From MED-G16 sp964467915 (lineage in GTDB: Bacteria > Bacteroidota > Bacteroidia > Cytophagales > MED-G16), in contig CAYXSW010000012.1 of NCBI GenBank assembly GCA_964467915.1, forward strand, positions 1 through 45,978: DNA of 45,978 nucleotides, in the 5' to 3' direction. The number at the start of each line of letters is the position of its first letter. Position 1 is the stretch's first letter. A model generated the notes under the pieces. The model was not told where the DNA came from. It searched no databases and was given only the letters and a program-made list of their open reading frames with translations. The position numbers were made by a program, and so were the translations under genes. This document shows positions 25,861-35,943 of the stretch, piece after piece.

Positions 25861-28800
25861 TTAAAAACTATAGCCAAATGAGATATGATATTTTGTGTTA
25901 CCAATTTGATAATCTTCAATTGGTTTTGCAACATCTAGTTTAATATAATAGTCTGTGATGAATGACCTTAATCCAAATCCATAACTTGCAAGCCATGGGT
26001 TCTTTGAATTTTCTATTTCTGCTTGAAAGACTGATCCTGGTTCCTTAATTATCCAAGTATTAACATCATTCTTTTTGCTAAATGGTGAATTCACATTCCA
26101 TGATGATCCTAAATCAAAGAAACCAACAAATTGTAAACTATTTAAAAAACTACTGGATACATTTTTCCCTGTTATGAATTTTAAGATTGGGATTCTTAAT
26201 TCAGAATTTAATGCTAAGACTTTGTATCCGTCGAATTTGTTGAAGTTATAACCTCTTAAGTTTATATATTCTCCAAAAATAAAATTATTATTATTATTTC
26301 CATTTACAACTTGTAATGGGTCATTAACCCCTTTGTCTTCTGATGTGTTAGATATTGAATTTTTAACACCACCTAAAAAATATTTAAATGGATTATTTCC
26401 AAATGAATTACCATAAAATATTTTGGATGAAAAAAATAAATTTTCTGATATTCTTTGATGGTGCGAGAAGTCAAAAGTCAGATTTTTAAAACTTTTATCT
26501 TTGTTATTTTTTGATATGTAATTTTTAAAACTTAATTGTATTCTACTTCCTTCCTCCAAGTTTGAAGATACACTTTTAGTGTTATCAAATTTGAAATTGA
26601 AGAAGTACCCATAGAAATTGTCTTTCTCATAATAGATAAATTGAGGTGGAGTGTTATTAAATATTCTATAATCAAGATCATTAAATTTATGAATTGCTAT
26701 AAATGGAGATATTTCCAAACGAGAAAATTTAGAGATAGGATATGAAATATTTAAGTTAACTCTATTAAATAAGTACTTATGATAGATATATCTCTCAGAA
26801 TCTTCAGTATATAATATTTTTCTATCAAGAGAAACTCTAAAATCTAACCTGTGTTTTAGATAACTATATTCTGTAAATATGTCAGTGCTTTTTAGACTAG
26901 ATATAGGGATGAAAGACCTGGCATATAATTTGTGATCCTCAAATAGCTCAATGAAATCAGTTTCAATCATAGATCCTAGTCCTTCTAAAGGGTCAATTCT
27001 TAAAAAGTTATTAAAATTATTTTTTACAAAAGAATATCTATACTTTGATCCGAGATTTATTGGTGATTTTTTATTTCTTTCAATATTTTTTAAAATAGAA
27101 GATTTTATCCTTTTCTCATCTTCAAAGTTAAAATTGTCTGTAGACTCAAAATTTATATTTTCTTTTTTCTTCTCAGCCCTTTTAATGGCTACGTTTTTCT
27201 TCAAAGAATTTTGTAATTGCAAATAGTCAACCCTAGCAGTTTGATTCCCAAATTTAGATTCATTGATATTAAAATTTTGAATTTCTCTAATTATGATCTC
27301 TCCGTTATATAAAGAATTAAATATTAATTTTTTTTCATTTTCATCATAATCAAAATTTAAAATATTTGTATTAAAATCTGTGATTTGTAAAGAGTTTGAA
27401 TATAAATTATGATTATATAAATTAAAAATACCTTTTTTGTCACTCACATAAAGCACATCATTATTTGACAAGGTTTTAATTTTTATATTATTATTCAATT
27501 CATTTGTTAATTGAAATAATTCATTTGAGGTAGTATCTAAGTTGTATATATATAAATTATATGATTCATTCTTATTTGAAGAATGACTCTCTTCATTAAG
27601 AATAGGATTAGACCTATTAGAACTGAAAGCAACTGAAGTAGAATTCTTAAAAAATGTCGGATGTATATCATCATAGATATCATCAGTTATTTTTTTCATG
27701 TTTGAGCTATTAGCACTTAGAAGATAAATATCTTTTTGGTTATTAATACTACCGCTAATTGCTATCAAGTTCTCATCAGAATTATATGAAAAGCCATTAA
27801 TTCGTTCAAACTTTTCTAATGATTTATATTCTTTTTTATTTGAAGTAGTATTATTTATAACAATAAAATTTTTACCTTTTATTGATTTTAAATAAGCGAT
27901 CTCGTCCTTATTTTTCCAGGTTATATAATAAGACTCATTGCTACTATTATCTTTTATTCTATCAATAGACTTTAATTTTTCTGAGTTTATATCATAAATT
28001 AAAATCTTCTTAAGATTTCTTTTTAGAGCAGTGATAACTAATTGATTTTTATTTGGATTGTATTTTAAATCAATTATTCTTCCAATATTTTTCTTTTTTA
28101 AATCAATTCTATAATTGTCATTGTTATCTCTAATAAAATTTGAAGAAATTCTTTGGAAATAATATTCTGACCATTCATTTATAAAATCCTCAAAACTAAT
28201 TCCTAATGAGCTTGATATTGCTCTCTCTGGATTTCTTATAATCTTGGCAAGATTAATTATGTTTGAAATACTATTCTTACCATAAACAATTGAAATATAA
28301 TTCCAAATGCTCTGTCCTATAAACCCTGATTTTCTTTCAGTTATTTTATTTATATTTTTTTTGTCTTCAGTTAGAAAATAATCTCTGATAATATTATCCA
28401 TTGTAATATCCCAACCATATGCAGTATATCTAGCAGCTCCATCAGAGAACCAATTTGGAATATTAATAAATGATACTTTCCCAAATCTTTTAGCAAAACT
28501 CATATTGCCATTCATTAGATCATTTATAAGTACTTTAGTGAATTCATAGTTTAGCTTTTCTTTAAACTTTTTTAAGTTATCTGAATAAGATACTTTAAAT
28601 ATTGTCCTGTTATTAAAGTTTGAATTAGAGTTAAGATATCTATTTGTCTCATTTATGCCTATGTTACTTTGATCTAGATCTTTATCTGAATTATAAATAA
28701 AAACTTTTGTCTTCTGAAAAGGTTGATGCCCAATGTTTGTCGTAAGTTCAAAAAAATTTGATTCCAGATAAGAGGCAGTAGTTTCAGCTATATTTCTGCT

Positions 28801-28959
28801 ATTAGAATTATAGTAGATTTCAAAATTATTGGAAAATAAGACCTCCCACTTAAATGATTTAAATTGAAGCCTATTTTTCCCTGCTTCATTATATATGCTA
28901 CTTTGAGAGAAAGAGAATTGAGATGTTAAAATAAAAAGTATAAAAAGTAATCTTCTCAT
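25861..28959 (-). CDS. Peptidase-MA-like, beta-propeller and outer-membrane barrel fusion protein
   Basis: This 1032-residue protein has a signal peptide (MRRLLFILFILTSQFSFS). Residues about 28-280 resemble a gluzincin (peptidase MA/M1-like) domain, with FEIYYNSNSRNIAETTASYLE and IPNWFSDGAARYTAYGWD, but the expected HExxH helix reads YEFTK, so zinc binding is lost. Residues about 290-580 are a TolB/DPP-IV-like beta-propeller (repeats such as YNSDENLIAISGS and STSVAFSSNRSNP). Residues about 640-1032 are a BamA-like surface-antigen barrel ending in phenylalanine (YHISFGYSF). Proteins of this layout are annotated in many Bacteroidota without a firm role. It sits between an FAD oxidoreductase and yicC in one minus-strand unit. 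Confidence 0.75.
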   Translation of the reverse strand: MRRLLFILFILTSQFSFSQSSIYNEAGKNRLQFKSFKWEVLFSNNFEIYYNSNSRNIAETTASYLESNFFELTTNIGHQPFQKTKVFIYNSDKDLDQSNIGINETNRYLNSNSNFNNRTIFKVSYSDNLKKFKEKLNYEFTKVLINDLMNGNMSFAKRFGKVSFINIPNWFSDGAARYTAYGWDITMDNIIRDYFLTEDKKNINKITERKSGFIGQSIWNYISIVYGKNSISNIINLAKIIRNPERAISSSLGISFEDFINEWSEYYFQRISSNFIRDNNDNYRIDLKKKNIGRIIDLKYNPNKNQLVITALKRNLKKILIYDINSEKLKSIDRIKDNSSNESYYITWKNKDEIAYLKSIKGKNFIVINNTTSNKKEYKSLEKFERINGFSYNSDENLIAISGSINNQKDIYLLSANSSNMKKITDDIYDDIHPTFFKNSTSVAFSSNRSNPILNEESHSSNKNESYNLYIYNLDTTSNELFQLTNELNNNIKIKTLSNNDVLYVSDKKGIFNLYNHNLYSNSLQITDFNTNILNFDYDENEKKLIFNSLYNGEIIIREIQNFNINESKFGNQTARVDYLQLQNSLKKNVAIKRAEKKKENINFESTDNFNFEDEKRIKSSILKNIERNKKSPINLGSKYRYSFVKNNFNNFLRIDPLEGLGSMIETDFIELFEDHKLYARSFIPISSLKSTDIFTEYSYLKHRLDFRVSLDRKILYTEDSERYIYHKYLFNRVNLNISYPISKFSRLEISPFIAIHKFNDLDYRIFNNTPPQFIYYEKDNFYGYFFNFKFDNTKSVSSNLEEGSRIQLSFKNYISKNNKDKSFKNLTFDFSHHQRISENLFFSSKIFYGNSFGNNPFKYFLGGVKNSISNTSEDKGVNDPLQVVNGNNNNNFIFGEYINLRGYNFNKFDGYKVLALNSELRIPILKFITGKNVSSSFLNSLQFVGFFDLGSSWNVNSPFSKKNDVNTWIIKEPGSVFQAEIENSKNPWLASYGFGLRSFITDYYIKLDVAKPIEDYQIGNTKYHISFGYSF

Positions 28960-28968
28960 ATTTAGAGC

Positions 28969-29970
28969 TTACGTTGCGAACCTATCTATGTTTATTTCTT
29001 CGTTTATTTTTTTGTTGTTTTCAATATAATCAAATAATTCTTTTGAACAATAAGGTGACTGACTTACTCCTTTAGAACCTAAACCATTAATTATAAACAG
29101 GTTATTTAATATCTTATGCTTGCCTACTATTGGCCTTCTATCTCTGCTTGCTGGTCTTACTCCAAAATATGATTTAATAATAGTAAACTCTTTATTTATA
29201 ACATTTTTAATTTTATTTTTTAATATACTAATGCCTTTATTTACATCTCCATTATTATAAGTTGATCCGGCAAATATCTCATTTTTAGTAACATTAAAAA
29301 CTGAAATTCTTTTGTTAATAATATTATCACTAAAAAATTCAGATTCAGCTTTTACACTATTTCCAGCTACTGGAGTGAGGGGTATTTTTGAAAAATAATT
29401 CAATTTTTTTTGATTTATTCCTATACACATAACTACTTTATTAAAATCATACCCACCAATATTAATATTATTATTTTCATTTAGTAACTCATTGTTTTTC
29501 AACTTATACTCTTTATAACGACCCAAACCTCTAAAATATTTTTTTGTCTCTTGTAAATATTTATTAACATCAAGGTATCCGCTACCTTTTGTTGTTATTC
29601 CCTTTTCATTGATTTCTTTTAAGTATTTTTTATATTTTCCATTTCCAAGTCTAATATTCCAATCATTTACATCTCTACTAGAATTAAATGGTCTAAATAT
29701 GTTTTTTTTATATAAAATTTTAGTATTTAATGATTTCTCTACTTTCATATAAAAACTTTCTAATTCTTTAAAAAGAATATTTGCATTCCATGTCTTAATG
29801 TTTTTTCTACCTGTTATTGGATTATATATTCCCAGAGCAGCTTTTGATGCAGAAACGTCTGCTCCTGAATCTAGAATAATAAATGATTTTTGATTAAAAT
29901 ATAATCTCCATGCTAATGCTGATCCAGCAAGTCCTTGACCTATTATAATATAATCATATTTTTTATTCAT
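28969..29970 (-). CDS. FAD-dependent oxidoreductase, DAO family
   Basis: This 333-residue protein has the dinucleotide-binding start YDYIIIGQGLAGSALAWRL (GxGxxG at 11-16) and the second FAD contact ILDSGADVSASKAALGI. The C-terminal part FGVRPASRDRRPIVGKH followed by NGLGSKGVSQSPYCSKEL is typical of the glycine/D-amino-acid oxidase (DAO) superfamily. The substrate is not evident; an amine or amino acid is likely from the family. It is the first gene of a unit with the barrel protein (9 nt gap) and yicC. Confidence 0.85.
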   Translation of the reverse strand: MNKKYDYIIIGQGLAGSALAWRLYFNQKSFIILDSGADVSASKAALGIYNPITGRKNIKTWNANILFKELESFYMKVEKSLNTKILYKKNIFRPFNSSRDVNDWNIRLGNGKYKKYLKEINEKGITTKGSGYLDVNKYLQETKKYFRGLGRYKEYKLKNNELLNENNNINIGGYDFNKVVMCIGINQKKLNYFSKIPLTPVAGNSVKAESEFFSDNIINKRISVFNVTKNEIFAGSTYNNGDVNKGISILKNKIKNVINKEFTIIKSYFGVRPASRDRRPIVGKHKILNNLFIINGLGSKGVSQSPYCSKELFDYIENNKKINEEINIDRFAT

Positions 29971-30020
29971 TTATTTTTTAATAACTATTTAAAACTCAAA
30001 TTTGCATATAAAATAAAAAA

Positions 30021-30656
30021 ATGATCGAGGTTAAGTCATTTACTTTTAATGATTATCAAGAAAATACCTATTTAGCTATTTCTGGGAATAAATGTATAAT
30101 CATTGATCCTGGTAATTATTACGAGGAGGAAAACCATATAATTAAAAATTATATAAATGAAAAATCATTAGAGCCACAATTTATTTTAATTACTCATGCC
30201 CATATTGATCATGTACTTGGAATAGATTTTCTATCAAAAGAATACTCAATAGATGTATATATACCTTCTTCAGAGAAAGAAATTTATAATACTATTCCAT
30301 CTTATGCTCCTGTTTTTGGTATGAGTAATTATAAACATAACGACAATTTTAAATTAATAGAATATGGTAAGGATATCATATTTGGAAACAAAAAAATTAA
30401 AACTTTATATCTTCCTGGACATTCACCAGGACATCTAGGTTTTTACTTTGAGAAAGAAAAGGTTTGTTTTAGTGGGGATGTTTTATTTAAGAACTCAATA
30501 GGGAGAACAGATTTACCTGGAGGTGATTTTGATACATTAATTAGCAGTATTAAAAATACTTTATTTAGATTAGGTGAAGATGTTATTATTTACCCTGGAC
30601 ACGGAGTAAGTACTACAATAAATGATGAGATGAAAGATAATCCCTTTTTAGTGTGA
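30021..30656 (+). CDS. MBL-fold metallo-hydrolase (glyoxalase II-like)
   Basis: This 211-residue hydrolase carries the complete binuclear metal site: THAHIDH (His59, His61, Asp63, His64), His in LPGHSPGHLGFY, Asp in CFSGDVLF, and the final His in IYPGHGVST. Length and motif spacing match the short YcbL/glyoxalase II-like subgroup, which hydrolyses thioesters, though the substrate here is unproven. The stop TGA overlaps the GTG start of pssA by 4 nt, so the two are translationally coupled. Confidence 0.92.
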   Translation: MIEVKSFTFNDYQENTYLAISGNKCIIIDPGNYYEEENHIIKNYINEKSLEPQFILITHAHIDHVLGIDFLSKEYSIDVYIPSSEKEIYNTIPSYAPVFGMSNYKHNDNFKLIEYGKDIIFGNKKIKTLYLPGHSPGHLGFYFEKEKVCFSGDVLFKNSIGRTDLPGGDFDTLISSIKNTLFRLGEDVIIYPGHGVSTTINDEMKDNPFLV

Positions 30657-31336
30657 TAAAAAATATACCAAATATCTTTACTTTAGGTAACCTTATATTG
30701 GGTTTTATATGTATTCTAAATGTTTTTGTTAAAAATGATTTTGAGATAATATATGTTTTTTATTGTTGTCTTATTCTTGATTTTTTAGATGGTTTTACTG
30801 CACGAAAGCTAAATCTAACCTCAGAGTTTGGTAAGCAAATGGATTCTTTAGCTGACCTTGTTTCATTTGGCATTTTACCTTCGATAATTCTATATGATTA
30901 TTTTGACTCTAATAATTTCAATCTATTTTTAAAATATTCATCTATACTAATTTTAGTTTCATCTTCTATAAGACTTGCAAGGTTTAATCTTTCTGAAGAA
31001 AATAATAACTTTTTTGTTGGTTTGCCCACTCCAGCAAACGCTTTATTTTTCATCTCATTGATTTATTATCAGGGAACCCTTAAAACTTATTTTGATGAGT
31101 ATGTAATCCTAGCTCTAATTATTTTATTTTCTTTTTTGATGGTATCAAATTTAAAATTCATAAGCTTAAAATTCTCAAAATTCACTTTAAATGAGAACAT
31201 TGAAAAGTTGGTTTTGATTTTACTAGGAATTATCATAATAATCCTCCAAGGACACTCTGGAATGTTTTTATTGATTCTTCTTTATATTTCCTACTGTATT
31301 ATTAAATCTATAATTTCAACTTTTTTTTTAAAATAA
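30653..31336 (+). CDS. pssA: CDP-diacylglycerol-serine O-phosphatidyltransferase
   Basis: This 227-residue integral membrane enzyme makes phosphatidylserine, the precursor of phosphatidylethanolamine. The CDP-alcohol phosphotransferase signature DxxDGxxARx8Gx3Dx3D is perfect: Asp43, Asp46, Gly47, Ala50, Arg51, Gly60, Asp64, Asp68. About six hydrophobic helices are visible. NIPNIFTLGNLILG at the N-terminus and GLPTPANALFF are typical of PssA of the Gram-positive/Bacteroidota type. The start is GTG at 30653, inside the GTGTGA overlap with the preceding gene. Confidence 0.92.
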   Translation: MIKNIPNIFTLGNLILGFICILNVFVKNDFEIIYVFYCCLILDFLDGFTARKLNLTSEFGKQMDSLADLVSFGILPSIILYDYFDSNNFNLFLKYSSILILVSSSIRLARFNLSEENNNFFVGLPTPANALFFISLIYYQGTLKTYFDEYVILALIILFSFLMVSNLKFISLKFSKFTLNENIEKLVLILLGIIIIILQGHSGMFLLILLYISYCIIKSIISTFFLK

Positions 31337-31365
31337 TTGATCTTAATTATAGTTTATAAGTATAA

Positions 31366-31375
31366 TACTAATTTG
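31366..31375 (+). promoter_or_regulatory. Promoter-like box upstream of porU
   Basis: TACTAATTTG contains TA-A-TTTG, one base shorter than TAnnTTTG, and ends 5 nt before the porU ATG at 31381. It is a weak match, included because the spacing repeats at other genes here. Confidence 0.25.
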
Positions 31376-31380
31376 TATAA

Positions 31381-34300
31381 ATGCGATTTCGTTTAATTTT
31401 TCTTATTTTTTTATTTAAAGTTTTGCATATAAGTGCTCAAACGTCTCTTCTTTCAAGTGGAGAATGGGTTAAAATAGGAGTTGTCGAGTCTGGGATCTAT
31501 AAAATCGACAAAAAATTTTTACAAGAATATAAAATATTGACAAATAATTTTGACCCTAATAAAATTCAAGTATACGGATCAGGATATAACGGTGTCTTAC
31601 CACAATTAAATTCTCTTTCTAATAAGATAAACCCAGAAGAGATTCAGCTGAGATTTTTTGGAAATTCAGACAATGTCTTTGATAATGATGAGTTTATATA
31701 TTTTTATCTACAATCTCCTGACAAAATTTATTTTGATAACACATCAAATAAACTTAAGACTGAAAAGAATATATATACTGATACGGCTTATTATTTTGTA
31801 AAGTTAAATGGAGACTTGCCAAGAGAAATAAATTCAGAGATATCTACAAGTAATTTTGAGGAGGAAGTTAATGATGTATTTTTTAATTATAGATACGAGA
31901 ACGATATATATAATATTATTCAGTCTGGCAGAAATTGGTATGGTGAAATCTTTTCACCAGGAAACTTTCTCAATATTCCACTTTATGAATTTTTTTTAGA
32001 AAATTCTAAAGTGTCTTTGGAGTTTGGGCTTGTATCAAGATCGACAGTTCCCTCTTCTTTTAGTGTTAGCATAGATAATACTGAATTATCGCTTTTTGAT
32101 ATGAATACTATCAAAGAGGGTATATATGGTAATAAAATTATAAGCCAAGTTGAAATGACAGAATTCAATTTTTTATCTAATGAGTCGTTTATTAATCTAA
32201 AATATTCTGGTAATAATTCTGCTATATCTTATCTGGACTATGTAGATATAACTGGTACTGTAAGTTTAAATTATATGGGAGGTAATTTATCATTTTTTTC
32301 TGTTCCAGAGAATAGGATTTTATTTAAGAAGTATAATATTTCAACAAATAAAAATTATGGCATCGATAAGGATGGTAACCATAATTTAAAATTTTGGAAT
32401 ATTTCAAACCCTTACAATATAATAGAATTAGAAACTATTATAGAAAATGACAAATATTTTGTTATAAAAAATGATAGCACATATAGTAGAAATATTATTT
32501 TTGATATAGAAAATTTAAGTTATCCATTTTTTTCTAAGAACATTGAAAACTTAGATATCTTAAATAGTAATAATCCAGATTTATTAATTATTACTCACTC
32601 TGATTTTTTCCAAGATGCTCAAAGAATAAAAATACTGAGAGAAGAGGAGGGTTTAAATGTGTCTATTGCTAATATAAATGATATTTATAACCAATTTTCA
32701 TCAGGTAATCAAGATGTTTCAGCTATCAGAAACTATATTAAATATATTTATAATACTTCAAGTAAGAAATTGAAATACGTTCTCTTATTTGGCGATTGTT
32801 CTTATGACTATAAGGACAGACTCCCAAATAACACAAATTATATTCCTATATATCAATCTTATAATTCATCAAATAACATATTTAGTTACTCTTCCGATGA
32901 TTACTATGGGTTCCTTGATGAAGAAGAAGGAAAATGGTTTGAAAACTTATCAGGTGATCATAAATTAAATGTAGGTGTTGGTAGAATTCCAAGTAAAAGT
33001 ACTAGCGAGTCAAAAGCTTATGTAGATAAGCTTTACACATACTCTTCTAAAAATAAAATTAGAGGAGACTGGAAAAAAAATATATATCTAGTTGCTGATG
33101 ATGGTGATAACAATGTCCATCAGAATGATGCTGAAAATCATTTTGACTTACTAGACAATGAAAGTAAAGATTATAACATTAAAAAAATATATTTGGATAG
33201 TTATGACCAAACCTTAACAGGTGGAGTCAAGACATCTGAACAAGCGAAGAATAAACTTGATAAAGCTGTTGAAAATGGCTCTTTAATAATAAATTATATT
33301 GGACATGGGAATGAATTTTTATGGACAGAAGAGAAGATACTGGATGAAAACTCAATCTTCAACTGGCAAAATAGAACTAAGTTGCCTTTATTTTTAACCG
33401 CTACATGTGAATTTGGAAAGTTTGATGATCCTCTTATAACATCTGGTGGAGAGATGCTATTAAATAAAGAAAATGGGGGTGCTATTGCTCTATTAACCAC
33501 AACTAGGCCAGTTTTTTCTCAAACAAATTATAGATTAAATAATCAGTTTTATAAAAATGTATTCAAAAAGGTAAATAATAAATTCTATAGGTTAGGAGAT
33601 ATTTTTAGAGAAACTAAAAATGGAAGTTTAAGTGGCTCTATTAATAGAAATTTTGCCTTATTAGGAGATCCTTCATTACAACTTAGCTATCCTAAATTTA
33701 ATATTAAAATTGATGAGATAGACACATTAATGGCAGGAGGAAAAGTTTACTTATCTGGTGAAATTGTGGATGATAATAATATTAAAATGGAAGGGTTTAA
33801 TGGAGAGTTATTTACTGAAGTATATGATAAGATATCTACAAAATTAACTCTAGGAGATGAAAGTGCTCCATATCAGTTTAAGGAATGGGATGATTTAATA
33901 TATAAAGGTATTTCTACTATTAATAATGGGAGTTTTAAAATAGAGTTCGTTGTCCCAAGCTCAATCGAATATAATTATGGGAGTGGAAAAATATCATTAT
34001 TTGCAACAGATACTATTAATTATTTAGAAGCGATTGATAATAATACCGTTATTATAGGAGGTACTTCTAATGAGTTTGATAATGATATTATAGGGCCTGA
34101 AATAGAAATATTTTTAGATGACTATGATTTTATTTCAGGTTCAACAGTCTCTAAAAGTCCATTACTTCTAGTTGATCTATTTGATAAAAATGGCTTAAAT
34201 ATAACTGAGACTAAAACATTTCATATGATGTCTGCTATCCTAGATGACACAACGGAAATATACTTAAATGATTATTTTTCTCCATTGAAGGACGATTATA

Positions 34301-34743
34301 CTAGAGGATTAATTAGATATCCACTAAATAATCTTTCTGTTGGCAAACATAAAATTGAAATAAAAGTTTCAGATAATTATAATAATATGTCTACTAGTTC
34401 AGTTGTATTCATTGTTGGAAGTGATAATAGATTAAATATAACTAACCTTGTGAATTACCCAAATCCATTTAATCAAAGTACAAATTTCAAATTTAATAAT
34501 GATGAGATAGATCAACCTCTTGAAATTAAATTAGAAGTTTATGATTTAAGAGGTAATATTGTTTTTTCTTTAAATAAGACCTATGAATTTTCTCCTGAAG
34601 TTATTGACGATATTCACTGGGATGGTAAAGATTTAAACAACTATCCTTTGCCTCAAGGTATCTATATTTATAAATTACAGGTTAATAATTTATTAAATGG
34701 AGCTACTATTACATTACACAATAAGTTATTTAAAAAGATATGA
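31381..34743 (+). CDS. porU: Type IX secretion system sortase PorU
   Basis: This 1120-residue C25 (gingipain-type) protein has a signal peptide ending ISAQ. The catalytic dyad is visible: His642 in NYIGHGNEFLW and Cys676 in LTATCEFGKFDDP, followed by GGAIALLTTTRPVF. Upstream it has the PorU-type N-terminal region and a caspase-like subdomain (LLFGDCSYDYKDR). The C-terminus has VNYPNPFNQSTNFKF and ends LPQGIYIYKLQV, resembling a type A sorting domain. PorU removes the sorting domain from cargo and attaches A-LPS at the cell surface. The stop overlaps the porV ATG by 4 nt. Confidence 0.95.
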   Translation: MRFRLIFLIFLFKVLHISAQTSLLSSGEWVKIGVVESGIYKIDKKFLQEYKILTNNFDPNKIQVYGSGYNGVLPQLNSLSNKINPEEIQLRFFGNSDNVFDNDEFIYFYLQSPDKIYFDNTSNKLKTEKNIYTDTAYYFVKLNGDLPREINSEISTSNFEEEVNDVFFNYRYENDIYNIIQSGRNWYGEIFSPGNFLNIPLYEFFLENSKVSLEFGLVSRSTVPSSFSVSIDNTELSLFDMNTIKEGIYGNKIISQVEMTEFNFLSNESFINLKYSGNNSAISYLDYVDITGTVSLNYMGGNLSFFSVPENRILFKKYNISTNKNYGIDKDGNHNLKFWNISNPYNIIELETIIENDKYFVIKNDSTYSRNIIFDIENLSYPFFSKNIENLDILNSNNPDLLIITHSDFFQDAQRIKILREEEGLNVSIANINDIYNQFSSGNQDVSAIRNYIKYIYNTSSKKLKYVLLFGDCSYDYKDRLPNNTNYIPIYQSYNSSNNIFSYSSDDYYGFLDEEEGKWFENLSGDHKLNVGVGRIPSKSTSESKAYVDKLYTYSSKNKIRGDWKKNIYLVADDGDNNVHQNDAENHFDLLDNESKDYNIKKIYLDSYDQTLTGGVKTSEQAKNKLDKAVENGSLIINYIGHGNEFLWTEEKILDENSIFNWQNRTKLPLFLTATCEFGKFDDPLITSGGEMLLNKENGGAIALLTTTRPVFSQTNYRLNNQFYKNVFKKVNNKFYRLGDIFRETKNGSLSGSINRNFALLGDPSLQLSYPKFNIKIDEIDTLMAGGKVYLSGEIVDDNNIKMEGFNGELFTEVYDKISTKLTLGDESAPYQFKEWDDLIYKGISTINNGSFKIEFVVPSSIEYNYGSGKISLFATDTINYLEAIDNNTVIIGGTSNEFDNDIIGPEIEIFLDDYDFISGSTVSKSPLLLVDLFDKNGLNITETKTFHMMSAILDDTTEIYLNDYFSPLKDDYTRGLIRYPLNNLSVGKHKIEIKVSDNYNNMSTSSVVFIVGSDNRLNITNLVNYPNPFNQSTNFKFNNDEIDQPLEIKLEVYDLRGNIVFSLNKTYEFSPEVIDDIHWDGKDLNNYPLPQGIYIYKLQVNNLLNGATITLHNKLFKKI

Positions 34744-35942
34744 AAAAAATATTCACTTTATTTTTATTCTTACTTTGTAACTACTCTTTTTCACAGGTTT
34801 CTATACTAAGTGGACAAGATACTACTAGAAGGCCAATTGTAACAGCTGTTCCTTTCCTTCTTATTTCTCCAGACTCAAGAGGTTCAGCAATGGGGGAGAC
34901 AGGTGTTGCAACCTCTCCAGATGTTAACTCAGTACACTGGAATAACGCTAAACTAGCATTCATTGATAAAAAATACGGATTTGGCATGTCTTATGTGCCT
35001 TGGTTAGGTAAGATAGTGGATGATATGTCAGTATCATACCTAACTGGTTTTTATAAAATAGATAAAGTTCAAACAATCGGATTATCAATGAAATATTTTG
35101 ACCTTGGTGAGATTCAATTAACAGATAATCAGGGACTCTCTCTGGGAATTGAGAACCCGAAAGAGCTAAGCACAGCGTTTACATATTCAAGAAAGCTTAC
35201 TAATGACTTATCAATAGGTGGAACAACACGATACATTTGGTCTAATCTTACAGGAAGTATATCTAATTATTCAGACGCAAAAGCAGGAAATAGTTTTTCT
35301 GTTGATTTAGGTGTTTACTATAATAAAGAAATTACTGTAGCAAATAGAACTTCAGAGCTAGCTTTCGGCTCACATGTCTCTAATATAGGTGGGAAGATAA
35401 CATATGGCAGTTCAAAGAGCCTTGACTTTATTCCAATTAACTTAAGAATTGGCACATCACTTAAAACGTACTTAGATCAGTATAACTCATTAACCTTTGC
35501 TTTTGATCTAAATAAATTGATGGTGCCATCACCACCAATCTATGAGATAGATTTAAATGGAAATTATATCATTGATCCCTTAACAAACGAACCTAAAATT
35601 CTAAAGGGTAAAAACCCAAATAGATCGGTTTTGAGTGGAATGTTTTCTTCTTTTTCTGATGCGCCAGATGGCTTTAGTGAGGAAATTCAAGAAATTACTA
35701 TATCAACAGGTGCAGAGTATTGGTACAGAGAAATATTCTCATTTAGAGGGGGATATTTCTTAGAAAATATGAATAAGGGGGGGAGAAAATTTTTAACCCT
35801 AGGAGCTGGTATTAAATACAATAATTTAGGTATTGATTTCTCATATCTTTCTACCATTCAAAATGATCATCCACTAGCAGAAACAATGAGATTCTCAATA
35901 GCCTTTATCTTCGATAAAATTGAAGAAGATATAGAAGAATAA
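34740..35942 (+). CDS. porV: Type IX secretion outer membrane protein PorV (LptO)
   Basis: This 400-residue barrel of the FadL superfamily has a signal peptide (MKKIFTLFLFLLCNYSFSQ). It then has PFLLISPDSRGSAMGETGVA, VNSVHWNNAKLAF and FGMSYVPWLGKIVDDM, all characteristic of PorV. It collects cargo from SprA and delivers it to PorU in the attachment complex. It is translationally coupled to porU (ATGA). Its stop lies one base from the gldH stop on the opposite strand. Confidence 0.94.
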   Translation: MKKIFTLFLFLLCNYSFSQVSILSGQDTTRRPIVTAVPFLLISPDSRGSAMGETGVATSPDVNSVHWNNAKLAFIDKKYGFGMSYVPWLGKIVDDMSVSYLTGFYKIDKVQTIGLSMKYFDLGEIQLTDNQGLSLGIENPKELSTAFTYSRKLTNDLSIGGTTRYIWSNLTGSISNYSDAKAGNSFSVDLGVYYNKEITVANRTSELAFGSHVSNIGGKITYGSSKSLDFIPINLRIGTSLKTYLDQYNSLTFAFDLNKLMVPSPPIYEIDLNGNYIIDPLTNEPKILKGKNPNRSVLSGMFSSFSDAPDGFSEEIQEITISTGAEYWYREIFSFRGGYFLENMNKGGRKFLTLGAGIKYNNLGIDFSYLSTIQNDHPLAETMRFSIAFIFDKIEEDIEE

Positions 35943-35943
35943 A

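Noticed and set aside
25857..25934. N-terminal extension of yicC by 26 residues
   Set aside because: Overlaps the end of the upstream gene and precedes the family's standard MIKSMTGYG start.
29997..30004. CAAATTTG palindrome between the FAD oxidoreductase and MBL genes as a shared promoter or operator
   Set aside because: Only one mismatch from TAnnTTTG on either strand, but its distances to the starts (16 and 26 nt) do not match the other boxes, and an 8-nt AT-rich palindrome is weak evidence.
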